Part shown: piece by piece, positions 21,281-32,908 of the stretch
Numbering within the stretch: the first letter of the stretch is position 1
Layout: the number at the start of each line of letters is the position of its first letter
Assembly: GCA_036873755.1 (NCBI GenBank)
Contig: JAVTVY010018706.1
Coordinates: 1 to 64,000, forward strand
Direction of reading: 5' to 3'
Source: Hanleya hanleyi
Taxonomy: Eukaryota > Mollusca > Polyplacophora > Lepidopleurida > Hanleyidae
DNA: 64,000 nucleotides
Program-made: the position numbers and the translations under genes
The notes under the pieces: generated by a model
The model's database searches: none
Told to the model about the DNA's origin: nothing
What the model saw: only the letters and a program-made list of their open reading frames with translations

Positions 21281-23141
21281 AAATATTTTGTAGACAAAAT
21301 ATCATTTTCCAATATTCAGATTATTTCGCTCTCTTTTTCCGTCGATACAGACAGGACATGTCAAATATGTCTATTCGGTATGTCAGTCCCATTTTGCTTC
21401 GAGTGAAACAAGCCATATTGAGTAGTCATATTTGGGTAGGTAAAATCTCATTCTCCCAAGATTCGCTGTTGAATTTTTAGACATGTCAGATACGCCACAT
21501 TGATTTCCCTTCCAATTTCTAGTTTTTGAATATTTTGATATATCAGATAGGTCAGATCGTTCTACCTCTCCTATTTTACCCGGCAAAGCATAAATAGCCG
21601 CATTGAGTTGTTCCCCTTACGTACATGTCATCTGTGATACTCTCTCCTTTGAAATTCTTAGTCATTTCAGATACGCACGCTTGGCATTCTGCTATCATTT
21701 TCCATCAAGGCAGGCAAGACATATTCAGTAGTTCCCTTTGGGTAGATAGAAAATAATTCCTCATGACTCGTTCTTGAATTTGAGTCATGTCAGATACACC
21801 ATTTTCTCAGTTTCAGTAGATGTGTTTGGTTTTCTCCTCCTATTTACTCTGTAGAGGACATGCCACATTGAATTGCCCCACTTAGGTAGATGGAATGACT
21901 TTTCTACTTTTATGTCCTCATTTTTACTCATGTGAGATAAGTCAGTTTGGTATTTCTCTCCCATTTTGCTTCGAGACAGAGGAGCCATACAAAAATATAC
22001 TCTTTACGTATGGCTTGTACCTAATAATTCAAAGACGAGAAAATTGATCAAGTCAAATTGGAGAGAAATACCAAACTGACATTTCTGACATGAATATCTC
22101 GGGGAATGACAATCTATCTGTCCTAGAATGAGTACTCAATATGGCTTGACGGTCTCGAAGCAAAATGGAAGAGAAATACCAAACTGTCAGATACGCCAGT
22201 TTGGTGTTTCTCTCCCATTTTACTTCGGGACAGACATGCCTTATTTAGTAGTCCCTCTTGGGTTAAACAAACTATACACTTTACGCATGCACTTGTTTGT
22301 CCAAGAAAATCTACAAGTACATTGCATGTACCTAATAATTTAAAGAGAATACCAAACTGGCATATCTTCCTTGACCACAGAAGTGAATGGAGGAGAAAAA
22401 ATTGAAATGATATTATGTAAGGGGGACAACCCAATGTGGCATACCCTCAGCAGAGGGATATAGGAGAGAAAATCATCGAGCCAGAGAGAAAACGGGAAGA
22501 AAATCAAACTGGCGTATTTGACATGACTAAAATGCAAGAGTGAATCTTGGGAAATTGCATTCTATTTACAGAAAGAGAGACTATTCGATATGTCTTGTCT
22601 CGAAGCAAAATGGGAGAGAAATGCCAAACTGACATATCACTCAAAGGAGTGAAAATTAGAAACGACATTCCGTCTAACTTCAAAGGGAACAAATCAATAT
22701 GGAGAGAAACTGGGAGGGAAATCAACCTGGCATATTTGACACGAATAAAATTCAATTAAGCGTGAATAAAATTCAATTAAGCGTGAATCTTGGGAAATTA
22801 CATTCTAACGGTATCTACCCAAGGGGGACAACTAAATGTGACATGTCAGTCTCGAAGCAAAATGGAAGAAAAACTCCAAACAGACATAGCTGACATGGAT
22901 AAAAATCTCGAAAGGGACAAAATTAGAATGATATTCCATAGGCCAATTCAATGTAGCATATCTTTCGCAGAGCAGAATAGGCGAGGAAGACCAAATAGAC
23001 CTATCTGCCAAATCATATATGTAAAGAGGGCTAATTGGAGGGAAATCAAAATGCCGTATCTGACATGACTAATATTCATGAGTGAATCTTGGGAAATTGC
23101 ATTATATCTACACAAGGAGGATTACTTGTCTCGAAGCACAA
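21281..23141. repeat. Divergent satellite with orientation switch near 22030
   Basis: Units of about 130-180 bp are marked by TCTCGAAGCAAAATGGGAGA, then CCAAACTGACAT, then GTGAATCTTGGGAAATTGCATT. From 21281 to about 22010 the units lie on the minus strand; from about 22040 they lie on the plus strand. The plus-oriented array continues at 24470-24560 beyond the inserted element. Short open frames here are by-products. Confidence 0.8.
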
Positions 23142-23147
23142 CAGGAG

Positions 23148-24463
23148 TATGGCAAGCCAAAGTGCTTTTCATTCGAGAATTTCAGATATCGGAAATTGAA
23201 TTCCCGATATCGGAATTAAAATTTCCGATATCGGAAATTCATGACCTTCAATTTCCGATATCGGAAATTGCAATTCCCGATATTGGAAATTAGAATTTTC
23301 GATATCGGAAATTCGGGGACAATTCCCGATATCGGAAATTCAATTCCCGTTATCGGAAATTCAATTTCCGATATCGGAAATGCAATTTCCGATATCGGAT
23401 ATCGGAAATTGTCACTGAATTTTCGATATCGGAAATTGCAACTCTAGGGTGCACTCCACACTTGCCACGGTTTCGTACAAAGTGGTGTCTCCCTAATTTT
23501 ATAATAGGGAAGGTCGCCCGATTTTGACAGCAAGGTAATTCTTCTTACTTTCTACTAACTGATATCTATAGTATCACCCTGCTGGACATAACCATTTTTC
23601 CAAACGAGGATATAATAATTGCTTGTTGATCGCACCCACTGGCCTCTTTCAGAGTTAATCGTGTCCGGAATTGAATATCTGGCGGACCAAAATCCGCATT
23701 TTTCGGGAAGCGAAAATGATGATTCCTTTATGGCCATAAAATTTCACAAAAAACGAGTAGGTCGACCCCCTGTTTTTTCGCCATTTTAAATTGTCCTTTG
23801 GACGGGAAACACTTTAACATACATAAAAAGAAAATCATTTCATACGTTTTCGCTGGGTTGCGGGTAGAATTTGACACATTTTCATATATTTTATGGAGTT
23901 TTTCAGAAAAGTTGAAGAAGGGTTACGGAGGACTGCACGTATTTCCTTTTCAATTTCAATAGCTCACAAGTCTCCTGAAATAAGGGCACGAGTGTGTCCA
24001 TTTAGAAAATATATACTTTTACAAGGTTTTTGTTAAAGATTTTACATCTATAATTTATGGCCGAAGATCCGAACCCATGCCTGTTTTTAGCCGCACATCA
24101 TTTAGGTGTGGAATGCACCCCTAGGTTTTGTAAAGCTTCCAGCTTTCATTTCCGATATCGGAAATTCGGTGACAATTTCCGATATGGGAAATTCTATTTC
24201 CGATAACGGAAATTGAATTCCCGATATCGGAAATTGAATTCCCGATATCGGAAATTCTATTTCCGATATCGAAAATTGTCACTGAATTTCCGATATCGGA
24301 AATTCTAATTCCCGATATCGGAAATTCTATTTCCGATATCGGGAATTGCAATTTCCGATATCGGAAATTAGAATTTCCGATATCGGAAATTAGAATTTCC
24401 GATATCGGGAATTGAATTCCCGATATCGGAAATTCGGAATAAAAAGCACTTTGGCTTGCCATA
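23148..24463. mobile_element. Palindrome-array transposon, TTTCCGATATCGGAAA family
   Basis: Termini TATGGCAAGCCAAAGTGCTT and AAGCACTTTGGCTTGCCATA are perfect inverts flanked by CAGGAG (23142-23147 and 24464-24469), a 6-bp duplication within the satellite. Both subterminal regions are arrays of AATTTCCGATATCGGAAATT palindromes (23180-23440 and 24145-24435). The outer 11 bases match the ends at 7896 and 20619, so these are sister families sharing the GATATC core but differing in flanking arms. The centre is occupied by another element (23447-24121). No transposase. Confidence 0.92.
23447..24121. mobile_element. Nested 675-bp element, TA target, GGGTGCACTCCACAC ends
   Basis: Inverted ends GGGTGCACTCCACAC and GTGTGGAATGCACCC are flanked by TA on both sides. 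The interior includes AAAAAACGAGTAGGTCGACC and a terminal GGCCGAAGATCCGAACCCAT, which match the elements at 52851-53437 and 53625-54293. It is a non-autonomous family with three copies in this window. Confidence 0.75.
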
Positions 24464-24675
24464 CAGGAGAGAAATGCCAAACTGACATATCTGACATGGT
24501 TAAAAATTCAAAGCAGTGAAAGGTTTGCTCTCGTGATTCCTTACATGGAAGATGAACCCTATATATTAACATGATTAAGCACGGGAGAGCTGTGCCAGGC
24601 ACTACCCAAAGCTACTCAGACTGTTGCTCTCTAGAATCACTGGGTGTACATGTACAAATTACCGAGTCGAAACCC

Positions 24676-25110
24676 TCATAATTTGGACAAAAATTATTAT
24701 TTTATCTCATAAATAGCACAGGCACATCCTCTAAGCATATGAAACATGTGTTCCGAGTTTCATAATCATCCAATGAAACCTGGCAAATTCAGTTAACTGT
24801 TCAGTACATTTTTGTCCAACAAAAACGTTATCACTCGCCAAAATTTGGACGAAAAATAGTATTTTATCTCATAAATAGCACAGGCACATCTTCTAATCAC
24901 AAGAGGCATGTGCACCAGGTTACATAATCATCCAGACAAACTTAATAATCATCAAACAACTTCAGCAAACTTTCTATGAAAGCTTTTGCAAAACAGAAAT
25001 CTTATCATTTTCCATAATTTGGACACAATATTTCATCTCATAAATAACACAGCTACACCGTCTACCATAAAAAAAATGTGCAAGTTTCATAACTATCCGG
25101 GGGCAGCTAA
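24676..25110. repeat. Three-copy tandem repeat, about 165 bp
   Basis: The units share ATAATTTGGAC, ATTTTATCTCATAAATAGCA and CAGGCACATC, then GTTTCATAATCATCC, at about 24680, 24838 and 25010. The copies are diverged. No coding content. Confidence 0.75.
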
Positions 25111-25900
25111 CAACTGCAGCAAACTTATATGCTGGTGTACATGTGCACATTTGCTAAACAAGAAACAGGGTGGGTGAGTGAGTGAATAGAATTTAACGTC
25201 GCTTTCAACAATATTTCAGCTATATCGCTACGAACCAACTAAGCACCACCCAGCCAAGTTGCGTTCATTATCATTAGATTTTAACATTACATCATCCCTA
25301 GAATCCGTGAAGGTAGTGCCATAACTGCCCCCCCCCCCCCTCCTCACCGAGTGGAGTACCGACCTCCCACAATTTTTTTCCTTACATATTTTTTCCTGTA
25401 ATTTTCTTGATTTTTTTTTATTTGTTAAACAAAAACCTTATTTCCGGGAAGGGGACGCCGACAACAACATCTTCTCCCCCTCTCGCAATATCTGTGAAAT
25501 TACTTCGTAAGGCAAGATAAATATTGAAGATAATCTAATCAGGGATTATCTTACAATTTTGACCACAGAACAATGAAGAAATCCGCAAATTTGAATCAAC
25601 TACTTAAGTGTTCAAAAACTGGAATATAGCCCTTATTTTTCTAGGGTTTCTCAACAAGTTTCTTACCTGTTGAAATTCAGTTTCTGGCAGAAAATGGTCG
25701 CCCATTCTCGACTGAATAAGTCTTCCACACAGACAAGATTCCGATAAATCCAAGTGTCGGACGAGTCCGTCGCTAAAACTAATCCATCGTTTGTTCCGCC
25801 TCCCTTCAGATGAAACTGCAATTCTGCCAAAGAAAATTGTCCGACTTTATATCTTATCACATACTACATACGATATATCGGGAGTAATTCTATTTGGTGA
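25111..25900. other. Mixed non-coding DNA with dispersed repeat and poly-C tract
   Basis: 25165-25265 is the plus copy of the GTGAGTGAGTGAATAGAATT repeat also seen at 13640-13738. A C13 run lies at 25328-25340, followed by a T-rich stretch. No gene recognised. Confidence 0.5.
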
Positions 25901-27240
25901 AGGGATGTATAGTGGAGAGAAAAACTTACCTCACAACAGCACGACAGTGCGACAGTTTCCAAGCTCACGTACTGAAGACGGAATAAAGGGGAGAGAAATC
26001 TACCTCAATATTTCCTGCGAGACGGCAAAAAGGGGAGAGAAATCTACCTCAAAATATTCGGCGAATGTATAGAGAAGAGAAAACCTTACCTCACGACAGC
26101 ACGACAGTGCGATAGTCTCGAAGCTACCTTACTAAATATGGAATTAAGAGGGAGATAAATCTGAATCAATATATTCTGTGAGAGGCGATAAAGGGGAGAG
26201 AAATCTACCTCGACATGTTCAGTGAAGGGCTGGATAGAGGAGAGAAATACTTATCTTACGACAGCACGACAGTGCGACAGTCCCGGGCAAAGATACCATA
26301 CTATAGACAGAACGTAGGGGAATGAAATCTATCTCAACATATTCGGTGAAGGGATCAATGGATAGAGGAGAGAAAAACTTACCTCACGACAGCATGACAT
26401 TGCGACAGACTCCCAGCTACCTTACTAAAGACGGAATAAAGGGGAGGGAAATCTGCCTCAATATATTCTGCGAGATGCGATCAAGGGGAGACAATTTACC
26501 TCCACTCATTCGGCGAAGGGATGGATAGAGGAGAGAAAGATTTACCGCACGACAACACGACAGTGCGACAGTCCCTAAGCTCCCGTACTGAAGACGGAAT
26601 AAAGGGTAGCCAAATCTACCTCAATATTTCCTGCGGGAAGGCAAAAAATGGGAGAGAAATCTACCTCCACCTAATCGGCGAATGTATAGAGGAGAGAAAC
26701 CCTTACCTCACGACAGCACGACAGTGCGACAGTTTCCAAGCTACCTTACTAAAGACGGAATTAAGGGGGAGAGAAATCTGAATCAACATATTCTGTGACA
26801 GATCATGGTAGATTTCTCTCCCCTTTATCCCCGTCTCGTAGAATATTTTGAGATAAATTTCTCCCCCCTTTATTCCATCTTTAGTAATGTATAATGTAGA
26901 CTGTCGCACTGTAGTGCTGTCGTGAGGTAAGATTTTCTCTCCTCTATCCATCTCTTCACCGAACAGATCGTGGTAGATTTCTCTCCCCTTTTTCCCCGTC
27001 TCGCAGAATATTTTAAGATAGATTCCTCTCCCCTTTATTCCATCTTTAGTAAGGTATAATGTAGGATGTCGCACTGTCGTGCTGTCGTGAGGTGAGGTTT
27101 CCCTCCTTTATCCATCTCTTCACCGAACAGATCGTGGTAGATTTCTCTCCCCTTTATCCCCGTCTCGCAGAATATTTTGAGATATATTTCTCTCTTTATG
27201 CCGTCTCACAGAATATGTTGAGGTAGATTTCAGCTGTTTC
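25900..27240. repeat. Satellite of about 160 bp with orientation switch near 26805
   Basis: Plus-oriented units read GAGGAGAGAAAAACTTACCT, then CACGACAGCACGACAGTGCG, then GGGGAGAGAAATCTACCTCA. They repeat about six times to 26800. From there the same unit runs on the minus strand to about 27240. Copies are about 80-90% similar. The LTR retrotransposon begins 110 bp to the right. Confidence 0.85.
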
Positions 27241-27351
27241 AAAACATCTCTATCTCTTCACTGTAAATTCTGTCAGATTAACGCGCCCTGACATGAGTTC
27301 TCTCCCTTTTATCATTAACCTCGTCCTGTGTTGATAACATCACCAGGTTGG

Positions 27352-27507
27352 TGTGGTATAGAGTTATCTCCCCTACACCATGAACAGGTGGAATGGAACT
27401 CTTCTGTATCGGAGGAATAAAGGAATGTCATTCTGGGAATACATGGCTGAATCAAGTTGTCTTCATGTGTTGTCATTCAAACCTCGTTTGGTACTAAATA
27501 TACTACA
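27352..27507 (+). repeat. 5' LTR
   Basis: 156 bp, starting TGTGGTATAG and ending TACTACA. The eight differences from the 3' LTR include a change in the last seven bases (TACTACA versus TATTACA). Confidence 0.95.
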
Positions 27508-27508
27508 C

Positions 27509-27528
27509 TGGCGACGAGGATGGGATTC
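27509..27528 (+). promoter_or_regulatory. Primer binding site for tRNA-Ser
   Basis: TGGCGACGAGGATGGGATTC, two bases after the LTR, is complementary to the 3' end (including CCA) of metazoan tRNA-Ser(GCT) as I remember it. It would prime minus-strand DNA synthesis. Confidence 0.85.
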
Positions 27529-27667
27529 AAAACTTTGTGAAAAGGTACACAAGTTACAGTACCGCAATCTCAACCCAGAATCGAAGACTGGTGGTCTCAG
27601 TTGTCAACGACAAATTGAACTTGAACTATTTTAGCTCTACAACAACAACAACACCAGTACAATAACC

Positions 27668-28477
27668 ATGACGACACTTGGAAAGATAGACGAGTACAAG
27701 GAGGGCCAAGATTGGCCAGTGTATGTAGAAAGGTTGAAACAATTCTTCATAGCTAATGAAATTACAGGGCCTGGAAAACAAGCCAAGCGCAGAGCCATAT
27801 TCTTGATTGTCATCGGAGGGAAGTCTTATGGTTTACTCAAAAGTTTGATCGCCCCAGAAAAACCTGAGAGTAAAACATTTGAAGAATTGTGTGATATTCT
27901 CAAGGAACATATTCATCCAAAGCCCTTGGTTATTGCGGAACGCTTTCGCTTTAATAAGAGAACACAACAAGAGGGTGAAACTGTTTCTCAGTTTGTGGCT
28001 GAGCTTCGTAGATTGGCTGATTCCTGCAACTTTGGGGAATTCTTGCAGGAAGCCCTCAGAGATCGTCTGGTATGTGGTTTGTTGCCCCCCCAGATACAAC
28101 GTAAGCTGTTGGCCGAGGACTTGGGACTGAAAAAGGCCATAGACATAGCCACAGCAATGGAAGCTGCTGACCAACAGGTGAAACAATTCAGTCCACAACC
28201 GATCAACAAAATTGAGGTCACTAGAAAGCCGTGTTTCCGGTGTGGAAAAAACAATCATCTCCATGAAAAATGCTGGTTCAAAGAGAGATCGTGCAACATC
28301 TGTAAAGGTAAAGGCCACGCCCATGCCAAATGTCCAAAGTGGAAGCCCCATGAGCAATCAACGAAAACCCGATCTTTTGCTCAAGTCAAGTGCGTCCATC
28401 AACAAGACCATGACGAGGATCAAGGGATTGACACCCTTAACTCTGACTTTGAGACATTCAACCTGCACCGTACATAG
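27668..28477 (+). CDS. gag: Gag (capsid/nucleocapsid) of the gypsy element
   Basis: A 269-residue intact frame from an ATG in a good context (ACCATGA). Residues about 70-165 form the retrotransposon Gag region (FEELCDILKEHIHP, QEGETVSQFVAELRRLA, LRDRLVCGL). Two CX2CX4HX4C zinc knuckles follow at 189-202 (CFRCGKNNHLHEKC) and 209-222 (CNICKGKGHAHAKC), the RNA-packaging part. It is the only complete frame in the element. The protease frame begins within its 3' part in another reading frame (shift of +1 or -2). Confidence 0.9.
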   Translation: MTTLGKIDEYKEGQDWPVYVERLKQFFIANEITGPGKQAKRRAIFLIVIGGKSYGLLKSLIAPEKPESKTFEELCDILKEHIHPKPLVIAERFRFNKRTQQEGETVSQFVAELRRLADSCNFGEFLQEALRDRLVCGLLPPQIQRKLLAEDLGLKKAIDIATAMEAADQQVKQFSPQPINKIEVTRKPCFRCGKNNHLHEKCWFKERSCNICKGKGHAHAKCPKWKPHEQSTKTRSFAQVKCVHQQDHDEDQGIDTLNSDFETFNLHRT

Positions 28478-28479
28478 TA

Positions 28480-29060
28480 TGGATGATAACAACAGTAAAC
28501 ATCATGTCGTAGAAATGTCTGTTAGTGGAGCTCCACTGGAGATGGAAATTGACACTGGAGCTGCGTGTCAGTTCTACCTGTTAGCAAGTATAGAGAAAGT
28601 TTTCACACTGTGCCTCTAGAAAAAGCTAGCATTAGGCTGCAAACCTATACAGGGGAAAAATTTGCCCGTACTTGGCAAAATTTCTGTTGATGTTCAATAT
28701 AACGGGTCAGTGCATGAAACCTCCCACTATATGTCATCGATTGCAATGATAATCCAGCATTGATAGGTAGGGACTAGTTGTCCATAATCACCCTTGATTG
28801 GTCTAAAATTTTCCATGTACAGGAAAAGGATGGGGCCCTCCCTGACATAGTTAGAGAATTTCCAGGGGTCTTTAGTGAGGGGGTAGGCACCATAAAAGGG
28901 CATAAGCCACAATCAAGGTCCAAAAGGATTGTAATCCTATTTTTCGCAAAGCCCGGCCTGTGCCTTATGCACTCAAAGAGAAAGTGGAAACCGAGTTAGA
29001 CAAACTTGAGAAAGAGGGAACTATTTCAAAGTATCCCACAGTGATTGGGCATCTCCCATT
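28480..29060 (+). pseudogene. pol: Pol: protease and RT N-terminus, frameshifted
   Basis: The aspartic protease active site DTGAA lies at 28551-28565 (preceded by LEME-I). The frame is lost soon after, ending at TAG 28617-28619, although a shifted frame continues the protease. Fragments of the connector (REFPGVFSEGVGTIKGH) and the RT N-terminus appear in other frames between 28800 and 29040. A one-base loss near 29040 separates KYP from SDWASPIVVVP. Confidence 0.75.
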
Positions 29061-30740
29061 GTAGTTGTGCCTAAAGCCGATGGCCAAATCCGTATATGCG
29101 GAGACTACAAATCCACAGTTAACAAATGCCCTGATGTAGAGCAATACCCCCTTCCAACAGTCCAAGATTTATTCTCAACACTGGCTGAGGGTACGGTTTT
29201 TACAAAGTTAGATTTAACCAGCGCATACCAACAGTTAGAGTTGGATGAGCAGTCCAAGGTATATCTGACAATAAATACACACAATGGGCTCTACAGATAC
29301 AATAAATTGAGTTTTGGGGTATCCTCAGCATCTGCCATTTTTCAGAATGTCATGGATCAAGTACTGCAGGGCATTGACAACGTCCAGTGCTATCAGGATG
29401 ATATTTTAGTGACAGGCAAGGATGTTCACGACCACAACAGAACTCTAGCACTTGTTCTGAAACGCCTAGAAGAACACAACATCAAGGTAAAACTGGTCAA
29501 ATGTCATTTCTTGAAAGATAGGGTAGAATACCTAGGTCACATCATCAACCGCCATGGCATCAGCCCCACCCAAGAGAAAGTCCAAGCTGTAGTAAATGCC
29601 CCCAGTCCAAGTAATCAAGATGAGTTAAGAGCTTGGCTTGGTATGCTCAATTACTACGGCAAGTTTTTGCCCAATTTATCCACCGTCTTACACCCCTGGA
29701 ATGCATTACTACAAAAACACAGCAAGTGACAATGGTCACAGCAGTGTGAAACCTCATTCCAACAGTGCAAGAAGTTACTTCTTTCAAGTCAGTTACTCGT
29801 GCACTATGACCCCACAAAACCTCTACGTCTGGCCTGTGATGCTTCACCTTACGGTGTCGGAGTCGTTATGTCCCATACAATGGACAATGGTGATGAAAGG
29901 CCTGTAGCTTTTGCTGCCCGCACCCTCACTACTAGTGAACACAACTACTCCCAGTTGGAGAGAGAGGCATTATCAATTGTGTACAGAGTGAAAAGGCTCC
30001 ATCAATATCTGTATGGCAGATGGTTCACCCTAGTAACTGACCACCAGCCCTTGACCACCATATTTGGGCTACACACTGCTGTGCCTACTCTAGCAGCTGC
30101 ACGCTTGCAGCGATGGGCCCTTGTGCTTTCTGCATATCAGTATCACATTGAATTCCGGAAATCAGGTCTCCACTGTAACGCAGATGCGTTATCTAGGCTT
30201 CCTCAGAAAACACATTTTGCTCCCATAGAGGCAGAGATATTTCAATTCTCACTGGTAGACAGTCTTCCGGTCACCAGTCGACAGGACAGTACAGCCACTT
30301 CAAAAGACCCCATTCTTTCTAAGGTGGTAGATTTTGTGAAATTGGGATGGTCTGACAAAGTGTTAGATGAACGTCTTCAGCCCTATTTCACTCGTAAGTT
30401 GGAATTATCACTAGAACAAGGGTGCATTTTGTGGGGGCTTCGCGTCGTGATCCCGGAGAAACTGCAAACCCAAATACTTAGTATATTGCATGAGGGACAG
30501 CCTGGTGTTTGTCGTATGAAGGCTCTAGCACGTGGTTATGTTTGGTGGCCTGGTCTTGATGAGCGCATTGAAGTGAAAGTGGACAATTGTGTGTCATGTT
30601 CACTGGTAAGAAACGGCCCTCCCCCAGTACCTTTGAATCCTTGGCCTTGGCCCCAACGGATTTGGCAGAGAGTCCATATTGATTTCGCTGAGAAAGATGG
30701 ACAAAACTTCCTTATTTACACTGATGCACACTGCAAGTAG
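29061..30740 (+). pseudogene. pol: Pol: reverse transcriptase, RNase H and integrase N-terminal part
   Basis: One frame covers RT (RICGDYK, KLDLTSAYQQLELDE, catalytic YQDD at 29391-29402), then RNase H (RLACDASPYGVGVVMSH, TDHQPLTTIFG, NADALSRLP), then the integrase zinc region and first catalytic Asp (HIDFAE). A TGA at 29727-29729 interrupts the RT/RNase H boundary, probably from CGA, and a TAG at 30738-30740 replaces the usual Trp codon after HCK. The integrase finger reads HEGQPG where HEGHPG is usual, so one zinc-binding His is lost. Confidence 0.9.
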
Positions 30741-31223
30741 CCAGAGGTTTGTATAATGGGATCCACCACCACAGAGAAAACCATAGCTGCCTTACGAAAC
30801 TTGATTGCTAGATGGGGTCTTCCTGAAGTTGTCGTGTCGGACAATGGGCTTCAATTTATTAGTGCCGAGTTTGAACAGTTCCTTCGATTAAACGGTATCG
30901 AACATGTTAGGGTCCCCCCTTATCATCCACAATCCAACGGTGCAGCTGAAAGGAATGTACAAACATTCAAAGATATGATGCTCAAGCAAGTTTTCGATCC
31001 CAACTTGCGAAAACTTGATGTTCAGCACAAACTGGCAAACTTCCTCTTGTCTTACCGCAATACCCCACACACCATTACTGGTGTCACTCCCGCCGAGTTG
31101 TTCTTGAAACGAGCTCCAAGAACACGGTTGAGTTTACTGAAACCCAATCTTGCTGATCAGATTGAGAAGAAACAGATGCAACAAAAATTGCATCATGATG
31201 GGAAACAGGCACTGCGGAACTAG
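30741..31223 (+). pseudogene. pol: Pol: integrase catalytic core
   Basis: It continues in the same frame after the TAG. The second catalytic Asp lies in VVSDNGLQFISAEFEQFL and the Glu in PQSNGAAERNVQTFK, which completes the DDE triad with normal spacing. A one-base frameshift near 31210 ends this frame at RN-stop. Confidence 0.9.
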
Positions 31224-31237
31224 AAGTAGGTCAAAAT

Positions 31238-31681
31238 GTGTTGGTTAAAAACTTCAGATCTGGGTTAAGGAAGTGGTTACTTGGCAAAATTGTACAGAAA
31301 CTTGGACCGGTGACCTATGCCGTAGAGGTTGAGGGCAATCTCAGACATGTACACATCGACCAAATCTTACTTAACAAAGCAAAGCTTGAAATTGAGACCC
31401 CAGCGCTAGAAACCCCAACCTCAGTCATAGTGCCATCCGGTTCAGGTTCCTCTAAATATCCAGGTGAATTTGAGGTGAATCCTTCAAAACAAGATGTTGT
31501 AAAGCCACAGGGTCATCTTGTGACTGAAGTCGACTCTGCCAATGATGCCTTGAGCAATCCACCACAAACAGTGAGTGCGGCAGATGGATCTAGTCCTGTT
31601 ACATGTATGTCTGGTCCTGAACTGAATCCTAGAAGGAATCAATCACGAAACCGACAACCCCCAAACAGATTGGACTTGTAA
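31238..31681 (+). pseudogene. pol: Pol: integrase C-terminal GPY/F region and tail
   Basis: The shifted frame carries LVKNFRSGLRKWLLGKIVQ, then LGPVTYAVEV, the GPY/F module of gypsy integrases, and HVHIDQILL. It is followed by a Ser/Pro-rich tail ending RNRQPPNRLDL. No chromodomain is visible. Confidence 0.8.
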
Positions 31682-32026
31682 CTATATTTGTGACATCATA
31701 ATTGGTTCATCACAGTCTACAATCAGAATTATACTAAGTCAGGAGTTGTAACGTTGAGACTAATTGGATTGACTGTACATATGTTCTGAGTTCTAATTTG
31801 TTTTCACCTTTGTGCTAACATTTTATGATGAGAAGTAAATGTGAAGACATTACAGTAACATTCCTCGAAAGTGCTATTGTTTCAAAGCGCAATTACAGAC
31901 ATTGTTGGTTAAATCCTAAATATTGTGAGGCATCATATATCAGCCAATAGTTTGAAATGTGTTATTCTGAATCAGAATTGAGTGTATACCCATAATTCTA
32001 CAAATTCTGGCATATGGGGGAAGGAG
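31682..32026 (+). promoter_or_regulatory. 3' untranslated region with polypurine tract
   Basis: AT-rich 3' UTR ending in GGGGGAAGGAG (32016-32026) directly against the 3' LTR. This is the expected polypurine primer for plus-strand synthesis. Confidence 0.8.
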
Positions 32027-32182
32027 TGTGGTATAGAGTTATCTCCTCTACATCATGAATTGGTGGAATGGAACTCTTCCCTATCGGAGGAATAAAGGAA
32101 TGTCATTCTGGGAATACATGGCTGAATCGAGTTGTCTTCATGTGTTGTCATTCAAACCTCGTTTGGTACTAAATATATTACA
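32027..32182 (+). repeat. 3' LTR
   Basis: 156 bp, starting TGTGGTATAG and ending TATTACA, followed by GTTGG (32183-32187), the duplicated target. Confidence 0.95.
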
Positions 32183-32187
32183 GTTGG

Positions 32188-32557
32188 ATGGTGTAGAGGG
32201 GAATTTACATTTGGGAACTAGGGGCATGGAGGATCCCCCGAAAGTGTGGTAGGCGGGGAAGCATGATACCCCCAGGCCTGTTAGAATTACATGTAATATA
32301 CAAAATTGTGCATGACGCTGAAATTGATGACACCGTCCAACTCACGATAATTTCGGAAAAAGGAAAGATTACTAGTTCGTCACACAGATAGGAGGGGCAC
32401 ATCTCCAAAGTATGTCCAGCAAGCATGGAAATAACCCACTGAACCATGTCCCCTCTTAGAAGAATTGGCGGCCAACATAGCCAGTTATATATGGCGTTAA
32501 CTGACGATGTTGATTCGACGATGTTCAACCGACTAAACGGAAACATGTGATTTCATA
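32188..32557. other. Unassigned DNA
   Basis: No recognisable gene. A minus-strand open frame (32205-32546) shows no domain. Confidence 0.4.
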
Positions 32558-32690
32558 ATTCAATTCAATACAATTCAATTTATTGCACATTACATCCTTG
32601 AAGGACAGTGTACAACAGAAATCATGTGTATATTCAGATTTGTTTCAATGAGTTAATATAATACACAAAAATGGACAATATACTGGTGAC
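32558..32690 (-). repeat. Probable LINE 3' end fragment
   Basis: On the minus strand the sequence ends GTGCAATAAATTGAATTG with a short TTGAA repeat tail, comparable to the GTGCAGTAAACTTG tail at 4347. Only the extreme 3' part is present. Confidence 0.45.
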
Positions 32691-32908
32691 CACTAGTAGA
32701 ATGAATGAACTCTTAAGCACAGAAAATTAAAAACGCCTTTGTGTAAATACTTGATGGAAGAAACGGACGTAAAAATTTGGTGGATGAGCGCCTTGCCATC
32801 CTTGGTGCCCATAAGCGATAGATCATTTCTCAGAATGGTCACTCTGACTGTAGCAGTCAGTTTAGAGTGAACATACAGCCTTAATAGTTTTCGTTTAGTT
32901 GTACTTAC

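Larger units (their letters stand above)
27352..32182 (+). mobile_element. Full-length Ty3/gypsy LTR retrotransposon, inactive
   Basis: A 4831-bp element with 156-bp LTRs, a 5-bp duplication GTTGG (27347-27351 and 32183-32187), a tRNA-Ser primer site, gag with two zinc knuckles, then protease, reverse transcriptase, RNase H and integrase in gypsy order. The LTRs differ at 8 of 156 positions, so the insertion is not recent. The pol region carries at least two in-frame stops and several frameshifts. No envelope-like frame is present. The tRNA-Ser primer and domain order suggest the mag-like group, from memory. Confidence 0.95.

Noticed and set aside
27833..28357. 174-codon minus-strand frame opposite gag
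   Set aside because: Antisense shadow of gag, which has zinc knuckles and proper context.
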